Part shown: piece after piece, positions 56,667-64,000 of the stretch
Layout of the letters: each line of letters starts with the position of its first letter
Numbering within the stretch: the stretch's first letter is position 1
The notes under the pieces: model-generated
The model's database searches: none
What the model saw: only the letters and a program-made list of their open reading frames with translations
What the model was told of the DNA's origin: nothing
Assembly (NCBI GenBank): GCA_035771175.1
Contig: CM069602.1
Coordinates: 13,291,116 to 13,355,115 of the forward strand
Source: Paratinospora sagittata
Taxonomy: Eukaryota > Streptophyta > Magnoliopsida > Ranunculales > Menispermaceae
Direction of reading: 5' to 3'
Length of the DNA stretch: 64,000 nt
Program-made: the position numbers and the translations under genes

Positions 56667-57521
56667 CTAGCACACTACATCTCGAACTCTCCTAGGCCAA
56701 GTAACCCCAGTTGCATCTTCCCTCAAAATATTGAATAACCCACGGGGAGGGGAAGACAGGATGCACACTCCCCGATTGAACTTCAAAGCCTCAGTAGCCA
56801 AATAGTCTGCTGCTTTATTACCTTCTCTGTAAATGTGCTCAACTTGAACTATCCAATCTCTCTGAAGGAGTCTTCTACACTCATTTACCAAGTTGGAAAG
56901 GCTAAGCTGCGGCATACTGTTGCCTTTTAACCAACCAGCCACCATAGCCGAATCTGTTTCGAAAACTATAGAACGATGGCCCTCCTCCCAAGCAAGACGT
57001 AAGCCATGAACAGCGGCCCATAATTCAGCTTCAGTTGCAGTACAAGAACCAATATTAGCCACAAACCCCCTCAACCACATACCACTATAGTCACGGAGAA
57101 GACCGCCACCCCCTGCTCGCGATAAAGCATTCTTAAGACATCCATCAGTATTAAGCTTAGTCCAACCATGGTTAGGAGCACACCAGCCTACCATCTTCAC
57201 CCTCTCTATCAGTCCATCATCATGGACCGCCACTTTGGCTCGAAAAGCATGAATGATTTCAGCCACTTTCCCTTTAAGCCAAGCCATGCTATACTCGAAG
57301 TGAAAACGAAGATTGCGAAATACTAAGTCATTCCTCCATTTCCAAAGAGCCCACACGGCAACTGTAAAGTAGGAAGCCCAGTCATAGTCAACATTACAAT
57401 CATTAACGCCAGCAAGATTATGAGCAAGCCAGCTTTGGAAATCCAAATTGCTCTGAAGATGATACTCAACTGGCTGCAATAGACGCTTCCATAATTGCAC
57501 GGCTCGATGCATCCCACACAT
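56667..57521 (-). CDS. LINE ORF2 C-terminal part with RNase H
   Basis: This frame resumes ORF2 after the lesion: HRAVQLWKRLL, the end of the zf-RVT region, then WALWKWRNDLVFR and an RNase H domain with GWTKLNTDGCLKNALSRAGG (first Asp), ATEAELWAAVHGLRLAW (Glu), VFETDSAMVAGWL (second Asp) and YREGNKAADYLATEAL (last Asp). All four catalytic residues are present. Plant L1 elements of this type carry such an added RNase H, which removes the RNA strand after reverse transcription. It ends at TGA or TAG at 56667-56669, about 40 bases from the poly-A tail. Separate translation is unlikely; it is the tail of ORF2 displaced by a frameshift. Confidence 0.88.
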   Translation of the reverse strand: MCGMHRAVQLWKRLLQPVEYHLQSNLDFQSWLAHNLAGVNDCNVDYDWASYFTVAVWALWKWRNDLVFRNLRFHFEYSMAWLKGKVAEIIHAFRAKVAVHDDGLIERVKMVGWCAPNHGWTKLNTDGCLKNALSRAGGGGLLRDYSGMWLRGFVANIGSCTATEAELWAAVHGLRLAWEEGHRSIVFETDSAMVAGWLKGNSMPQLSLSNLVNECRRLLQRDWIVQVEHIYREGNKAADYLATEALKFNRGVCILSSPPRGLFNILREDATGVTWPRRVRDVVC

Positions 57522-60500
57522 TCAATACAGTCAGATGCCATGGTGAAACCCCTTTTCATCCGCTCAGCATTGCACATGATCTTTCGATGCGCAACCATCC
57601 ACAAAAAAGTCTTGCATCTTTGAGGAGCTTTAAGCTTCCAAATCATCCTCCAAAGGGAATTAGGATCTCCCATAAGAGTGCCAGTAGAAATAGTATAAGC
57701 AGAGGTCACCGTTAATATGCCACTCTTAGAAGCTCCCCAACATATGCCATCTGCAACCTCCTCCTCATCCCATAAGAGCACAGCAGCAAGTTTATGTTCA
57801 ACCTCAAAAGGGAGTAAACCTGATAGAGCATTCCAGTCCCACCCTGAGCCCTTCACCCAATAGCTTGAGACAGGCCTATACATCTCCACCAAACTCAAAT
57901 CCCGCATTTTCATATTGATTAAGGCCACCTCACCTACCCATGTATCAAGCCAAAAAAGAGTGTCCTTACCATTACGAACTAGAGCCCGCACTCCGCTACG
58001 TAAAATAGGCGAGGCTTTAACAATGCCCCGCCACGCATTGGAAGCCCCATTCTTAGGCTGCAACCTATCAATAGTAGCTTCCCGATGCAGATACTTCATG
58101 GAAACAACTCTGGCCCAAAAGCTATTCTTATCTGTAATTAGTCTCCATCCCAATTTGGCCAAAAAAGCCAAGTTCATATAAGCCATACTCTTAATGCCAA
58201 GACCACCGTCCTCCATAGGTTTGATGATGGTTTCCCACTTAATGAGGTTGACGCCCTGCTTCTCATTAGACCCTCCCCATAGAAAACGTCGAACTAATTT
58301 ATCAATGGTATTACACACCCCTATTGGTAACACCATAGTCTGCATGATGTACATGGGAATAGAGTTAAGCACCGATTTAACTAGAACCAATCTACCCGCA
58401 AAGGACAAGAATTTTGTCTTCCACCCCTCCAATCGAGTAGTCACTCTCTCAATGATGTACTGAAAGTCAGCAGGTCGGACCCTCCCATGAATGGAGGGAG
58501 CACCAAGATACCGACCCAGGTTGTCCGTAAGGGGAATACCAGAGATAGTAGATATGTCTTGAGCCACCGCAATTTCCACATTGTGAGATACAAATATATG
58601 AGATTTCTGGTAGTTAACTCTTTGGCCCGAGCACGCACAAAATAAATCCAGGCACTTCATAATAACCTTTATCTGCTCTGTAGATGCTTCCGCAAACAAA
58701 ACCATATCATCTGCAAAGAAAAGGTGGGAGATAGAAGGACCATTACGAGAAAGTTGTATGGGTTTCCATTCCTTTCGCTCCACTGCCCCATTAATCAAAT
58801 GACCCAATCTTTCAATACACAGAACAAAAAGATAAGGCGAAATTGCATCCCCTTGCCGAACTCCGCGCTCAGGGGAGAAACAATCCAAAAGATCTCCATT
58901 CCAGACAATCGACATCCTAGAGGAAGAGACACAATGCATCACATTTCGGATCCACCCATCACCAAGACCAATCTCCTTCAACGAGTCATCAATAAAATCC
59001 CAAGATAATCGATCATAGGCCTTTTCAAGATCAATCTTAATTGCCATATGAGAAACACCACTCTTTTTAGTTCTCATTGAATGAAGGACTTCTTGATACA
59101 CAATGACATTATCTGTAATTTGGCGACCAGGAACAAAGCTGCTTTGGTTGGGAGAAACAAGACTAGGGAGGATCATCTTTAGCCTATTTGTCATAGCTTT
59201 TGTAATCAGTTTATAGCCCACGTTGCAGAGACTTATAGGTCTAAGCTGGGTCAATAATTCAAGATGCTGAACCTTCGGCACTAATACCAACAGAGTATCA
59301 TTGATCCCATCTGGAAGCTTTCCTGACACCCAAAAGTCTTGAACAAGCTTGTAGACAGAAGGCCCCACTGTAGGCCAGAGGCGTTGATAAAAACCTGCAT
59401 GAATACCATCCGGGCCTGGCGCTTTGAAGGGAGCCATATCAAATAAAGCCTGACGAATCTCTTCAATCTCAAAGGGCTGATGAATCCTTGCCATGACAGC
59501 ACCATCTAGAATTGGAAAACCCCCTTTAGGAAAGTCAGACATATCCCCGCAAGGTTCTTTTGAAAATAACCTGGTATAAAAATCTTGAATTAGATGCTTC
59601 AACTGAGCTGAATCTGAAACCCAATTTCCATCTGCACCTTTTAACCTCCCAATGACATTCCTACTCCGACGAATGACTGTAGTAGCGTGATAGAACTTGG
59701 TATTGCGATCACCCGAAAGGATCCATTCGGCTCTAGATTTCTGAAACCACGAAAGTTCTTCTTGATACAGAACAAGGTCCAGCTCCTTCTTAAGCTTAGA
59801 CTCCAAAAGATGAATACGGTGTGTAGGGTGTTTAGATAAGACACGTTGAATGCCTGCAAGTCTCGCCCAGAGCCTCTTCTTCCTCCTAGAAATACTCCCA
59901 AACTCGGTTCTATTCCATGAAGTAAGAACCGAGGCTATATGCCGATTATTTGTATCCAAAGATCGGTCATGACTCCAATTCTCCTTAATGACATTGTAAA
60001 ATCCCGGATGAGTTAGCCAAGCTGCCTGAAATTTAAACTGCGTTGGCCTCACAGTGGCACTTGAACCCTTTAAACGAACCAAGATAGGAACATGGTCGGA
60101 GTGATGTTTAGGAAGGTGAATCACTCTAGCGTCCTCAAACATATGCCTCCAAGCTAAATTACATAAAACTCTATCCAGGCGAGCTCCCTTAAACTGATCC
60201 CCTATACCCCTACTCCAAGTATAGGCTTGTCCGGAAAATCCCATGTCCAGCAAATCATGATCAAAAATCCAATCCCCAAAACCAGAGCTGCCATGATGAG
60301 CCACAGCATTCCCACTACTAACTTCTTCGGAACATACCACCGCATTAAAATCACCCGCAATAATCCAAGGCTCACTCATATCAAAAACATTCTTATTAAG
60401 ATCCCTCCATAACAGCTTCTTCAGGCTGGCTGTAGGACTACCATAAACAACAGATAACAACCACTGATGCATACTACTATCCCGAACCCTCATATGGATA

Positions 60501-60760
60501 AACTGGGGATGAGTAGCAATAATATTTATTTGACAAGAACTATGCCAGAACACCCAAATACCACCACTGAAACCCAATGATTCTACCCGGACCCATTCAT
60601 CAAATCCCAGCTTTTTACAGAGAAAATCTGCCTGAGATCCACTCACTTTGGGCTCTAACAACCCCAATATGCCTGGTTTATGCATCTTAAGCAGGTCTTT
60701 CAGGGAACGGTGGAACTCCTTCGAAGCCGCCCCTTGACAATTCCAGATCATAAAATCCAT
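57522..60760 (-). CDS. LINE ORF2: endonuclease and reverse transcriptase
   Basis: The start is taken as the ATG at 60760 (MDFMIWNCQGAASKEF), because the apurinic-type endonuclease begins there; the frame is open 18 codons further upstream. Endonuclease: LLEPKVSG, IIAGDFNAVV near residue 137 and HHSDHVPILV near residue 222. RT: APFKAPGPDGIHAGFYQ, LRPISLCNVGYKLITKAMTN, FVPGRQITDNVIVYQEVLHS, IDLEKAYDRLSWDF, GVRQGDAISPYLFVLCIERL and the catalytic HLFFADDMVLFAEAS near residue 682, followed by RYLGAPSIHGR and the zf-RVT start WRMIWKLKAPQRCKTFLWM. No internal stop. After DCIECVG the true frame is lost by a shift with deletion of the middle Cys/His residues of the zinc-binding region. Confidence 0.92.
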
Positions 60761-60822
60761 AAAAACAAGATAAAATAGGCTACCCACCCCTACCGAAGAC
60801 CAAAAAATTGACAAGCACGGCT

Positions 60823-62759
60823 TTAAGAGGAGAACCCTCCATCAACAATATCCATCCTCCCAGGCGATTCATCCTTGTCACTAGGAGCTTCGTTATGCAC
60901 CCCCACCAGATTAGCTTTTGTTCCACCAAGTTCCCGCCTACCAATAGCAGGAACATGCCCAGATTCCACCACAATAGGAGGATCTTGATGATGTTCTGGT
61001 ATCGAATTAATTGTAGGATGAATACCCTCCATGTTCTCAACCTGATGCTGGGGATGAGAGACCACCGATCGAGAGATCAGCTGACCTCTATTGGACCCAC
61101 GCACCACAATATGTTCCTCCGCAGCGGCAGCTTGCTTGGACTGAGAAGAGATAGAAGTGATGTCACGAGTCAATAAATTCTTCATTATTCGAACCGCATT
61201 GCTGGTCTCTACAGCCACTTGAGTGCTTGGACCATTATCCACTTCCTTAGTATTTATTTGCATATTGGGCCTTCTCCCTTTACTCTTGACATAGTCATTA
61301 AGTGATATCCCTGAGCCCATGTGCACGCCAATATCCTTATGAAGATGCGGCCCATCTCGTTGATCACTATCAATATTTTCCTCAGGATTATCCTCAACCG
61401 CTAATGCCGCATACTGAGAAATATGTTGCTGAAAACTAGCATTTTGTTTAGCACCAATCAGTGGCATATCCCGAGGATCACGTCCAGCTCTCCCACTCTT
61501 TCCATTTTCAGTTTTGGTCATACCTCTACGAGATCTTCTAGAAGCCAACATCCATGGCCCATAACTTTCGGTTATTTCCTGATTCACCGGAGGCTCAGCC
61601 GGCCTAGCTTGAACTCCGACCACATCTCTAACATCTCCGGCCAGAACTACCGCCGGTCCACCGTGATGAGGCGTCTCTTGGCCCTCATTCTTTGGACACG
61701 CATCTTTCCGATGCCCATAACATCCACAATCAAAGCAAATTAAATGGATCCCCTCGTATTCAATCCGTCGAACCCGATGTCGCAAAGTGAATTTAGATAG
61801 AAGTGGCTTGGTTATATCTACCTCCACACATATACGCGCGAACTTCCCCTTAGAGACGGTGCTTGTTGCATCATCAATCTTCACCGGACGACCAATACGC
61901 GCCCCTACTTTCATGAGGAAGTCATAGTCATAGTATTCAATTGGGAGACAAGGGATTCGCACCCACACCAACAGTCTATCCATGTTCTCCTGCCCCGGGT
62001 CAAAATTAGGATGCCATTGCCGCACTGTCAGATAATGATCAAAGATCATCCATGGGCCCTCAAATTTTGCATACTCATAATCCTCCTTGGAGGCAAACTT
62101 GACAAGAAAATAGTCTTGATCAATAGCAACTAATTCAATAGGAGCCTTCGGACGCCATAAGGCCTTAATCTTACGTAACAGGAATGTAAATCCAATTGTT
62201 CTGCCCAACAGTTTGATATTAAGTGTCTGTCGCCATGGGCGACGTAAGCGCCTCGTCTCCTCCTTGGATATGTGAATGACTGGACACTCGGATTCGGACT
62301 CCTCAGCCCCCATCTCTCCTTCATCATCTGAGGTCCAATCCTCATCGGACGTCTCACCATCATCCATCCGTCCCGTATCGCCCAAAAGTTTGTCTCTAAA
62401 TGTTGGCAAGGGGGCGAACATCCCATTCCCCTCAGCATTCTCCTTGCATGCCTGAGTCTCCTCCACCAAACTTACGTCCGCCATCGGCGACAAATCCGCT
62501 TCCACTCCATCCACATTCATCTTAACTTTTTTGTTACTTCGTTCAAGCAAATCAGTTTCCCTTTCAGGAAAAGGAGCAGTGTTGCCTTCTTCTTCCTGGC
62601 CTCCAGCCTTGTTAGCACTCAAACCACCACTGTCATCTCCCATCATATCTTTCCGAGGAATCTCTCCCTGAATCTCTCTCAACTGATCGGAACCACCTCC
62701 CGATTCACCGTTCTTGTCTGAAATCACGATCACCGCAGCCGCCTTCGCACGATTCCTCG
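60823..62759 (-). CDS. LINE ORF1: DUF4283 and CCHC RNA-binding protein
   Basis: The frame is open from the LINE 5' end (62759) to the stop at 60823-60825; the first ATG is at 62646 (MMGDDSGGLSANK), and near the 5' end only a GTG at 62733 is available. An acidic, low-complexity N-terminus precedes the DUF4283 region (LNIKLLGRTIGFTFLLRKIK, WHPNFDPGQENMDRLLVWVR, IGRPVKIDDATSTVSKGKFA) and the zinc knuckle ICFDCGCYGHRKDACP at about 61692-61740 (C-x2-C-x4-H-x4-C). A long polar tail follows. It would bind LINE RNA as a chaperone. ORF2 starts 63 bases downstream of the ORF1 stop. No internal stop in over 600 codons. Confidence 0.9.
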
Positions 62760-62776
62760 TCTACCGAGGCCTTGTT

Positions 62777-63419
62777 GTTACACTATTAGGCCTTAGTGTG
62801 AATATATTTTTTGCACTAATAGTTTGGATTGTCCTTGTCTGTCATTTATTAATTGAGAATTAATGATTGATATGTATATAATAATTCAATGTAACAAAAA
62901 TTATAGATGACAAAAAGAAAAAAAAAATCTTTAGTAGTACCAGTTGTAAATTCTACTGGCTTAAAAAAAAATTGAACATCGATTGAATGTGACCATATAT
63001 CGAATCTAGTCACATCCACTGAGAATAAACTTGGGCAGAGCCCAGAGATAAAAGGATGCAAATTACTGGGCTTTCATAAAACACTTAGGCGACGGAGCAA
63101 ATAAAACTCTTCTTGCATGAAAACCCATGTCCAGCACTTGAGCAGTTAGTAGTAGAACAAGAGCGGAATAAAACTCGAGCTGCTTTTCCAATCTTCATGA
63201 AGGGTATTCATCAGAGATTTTAGAACCATAAGAACGATTATAATAACACAATTTCTGTATGCCTAGGGCGTTTTAATTGAATGAAAAAAAAAAATTAATT
63301 AATAATAGTTGGATGCTAGAAGATTCATGTAGCCTACACAGAAGTTGGAAAAAAAAGGTATGTATTTTCTTTGAATTACTTGAATAAGAGAGGACTACTG
63401 AAGCAATATTGGCTGCTAC
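62777..63419. other. Intergenic DNA
   Basis: Continues the LINE target site (GTTACACTATTAGGCC). AT-rich with A/T runs near 62910 and 63285; no gene is recognised. Confidence 0.65.
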
Positions 63420-63619
63420 TTGGCCGTGTTTGGGAGAGCAGAGAAACCACGTTGCAGTAGGAAGATTCTGCAAATGTGATTTTGAAGGTGTTTGGCACGC
63501 ATGCATTTGCATTTTAAAATGTTATTTTTTAGCGTTTTTAAGAAACAACCTCCTCCAACTTTTGAATTTGATAAAACACGCTTTCGGCTAAAAATGCACT
63601 GCACCCCCAAACAGGCCAA
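63420..63619. mobile_element. Small MITE with GGCC-GTTTGGG terminal repeats
   Basis: The left end TTGGCCGTGTTTGGGAGAGC and the right end GCACCCCCAAACAGGCCAA are inverted repeats of about 15-20 bases with a few mismatches, 200 bp apart end to end. The inner sequence also pairs in part (AAAACACGCTTT against the left-middle region is weak). GGCCTGTTTGGG ends occur in several plant MITE groups. No convincing TSD was found (ATATTGG lies just outside on the left, TATCATGG on the right), so superfamily is open. Confidence 0.65.
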
Positions 63620-64000
63620 TATCATGGACGCATGTCAAAGAGAGGTGGGTGACGGTGACACTGCTTGCACTTATGTTGACACTCTTTGTTGAAAGCAGGT
63701 ATTTGCATGCCCAGCTACCGGACATAACCAGATCCGTGCCTGGTCCTATGGATCTGATCATAATTTATATTAATTAAATCAGGTTTGTCAACTAGATTCA
63801 GAACAGAAGCCACACATTTTTCCTTTAACACATACATCTGCCACTCAAAGTTGGTACAAAGGTAAATCACCTTTGCATGCTTGCTATATATCTTTTTCTG
63901 ATAAAGTGAAATTCAGCCAAATTAAGGTGAATCCCTAAAGAGATTCAGCAAGCCCTTATCTGAGAAAGAAGCTAGGCATTACAAATTACTAGAATATTGA
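63620..64000. other. Intergenic DNA
   Basis: No gene, RNA or repeat recognised; an open stretch to 63692 is short and without domain. Confidence 0.6.

Larger units (their letters stand above)
56624..62759 (-). mobile_element. L1-type LINE, nearly full length
   Basis: 6,136 bp on the minus strand with a 17-bp TSD TCTACCGAGGCCTTGTT at 56607-56623 and 62760-62776. The short poly-A tail appears as T at 56624-56630. It encodes ORF1 (DUF4283 and CCHC) and ORF2 (endonuclease, RT, zf-RVT, RNase H). The ORF1 frame is open right up to the 5' end and no 5' UTR is present, so the copy seems truncated slightly inside or at ORF1. One shift with a small deletion near 57510-57530 is the only clear coding lesion, so the insertion is fairly young. 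Retrotransposition would be by target-primed reverse transcription; this copy is probably not autonomous. Confidence 0.93.

Noticed and set aside
61423..61743. Open frame of 106 codons on the plus strand
   Set aside because: Antisense shadow of LINE ORF1; the same holds for plus-strand frames at 57915-58463 and 58724-59008.

Overview
The window is plant nuclear DNA, most likely from a eudicot. It is AT-rich and built almost entirely of nested transposable elements: Ty1/copia and Ty3/gypsy LTR retrotransposons, solo LTRs with 5-bp target-site duplications (TSDs), a plant L1 LINE carrying an RNase H domain, MITEs and fold-back elements. I found no intact host gene, no rRNA, no canonical tRNA gene and no CRISPR array. 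The only host-gene sequence recognised is the 5' part of a GASA/Snakin gene, captured inside a solo LTR.

Layout. 1-5027 is AT-rich intergenic DNA. 5033-30602 is nested cluster I. Two copies of a ~230-bp copia LTR lie at its outer edges (5033-5263 and 30395-30602, flanked by TCGCT/TCGGT). Between them are a broken copia gag/pol, a CRM-like gypsy element (16087-21907) inserted in the copia reverse transcriptase region, a SIRE-like solo LTR (11178-14506, TSD TGTCA), further solo LTRs (23741-26511, TSD ACAAA; 26857-29444, TSD TCCTC), LTR fragments, and two insertions of an unusual palindromic element with tRNA-like promoter boxes (7464-9076 and 27931-28508). 30603-33640 is intergenic with a possible CACTA remnant.

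33641-52783 is nested cluster II: one minus-strand copia element with matching 257-bp LTRs and an exact TSD (AAAGC). It is expanded to 19 kb by a solo LTR carrying the GASA fragment (34579-37919, TSD TAGCC), a third palindromic element (42419-42967), a decayed Tekay/Del-like gypsy element (42976-51567) that itself holds a solo LTR (45163-47085, TSD AGTGA), and a hAT-type MITE in the 5' LTR. 52789-56606 is intergenic with a large fold-back structure. 56624-62759 is a nearly full-length minus-strand LINE with a 17-bp TSD. The rest is intergenic with one small MITE.

The parts relate by age rather than by pathway: TSDs and paralogous empty sites within the window allow most insertions to be ordered. 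The most unusual items are (1) the palindromic arrays with LTR-style TG...CA termini, 5-bp TSDs and inward-placed A/B-box-like motifs; (2) the captured GASA promoter and first three exons; (3) a splice-acceptor-like module and a TGACGTCA palindrome repeated in several LTR families; (4) a gypsy reading frame whose polypurine tract and last 229 bases lie in or over its own 3' LTR. All identifications are by eye from sequence and family knowledge; nothing was searched or aligned by program.
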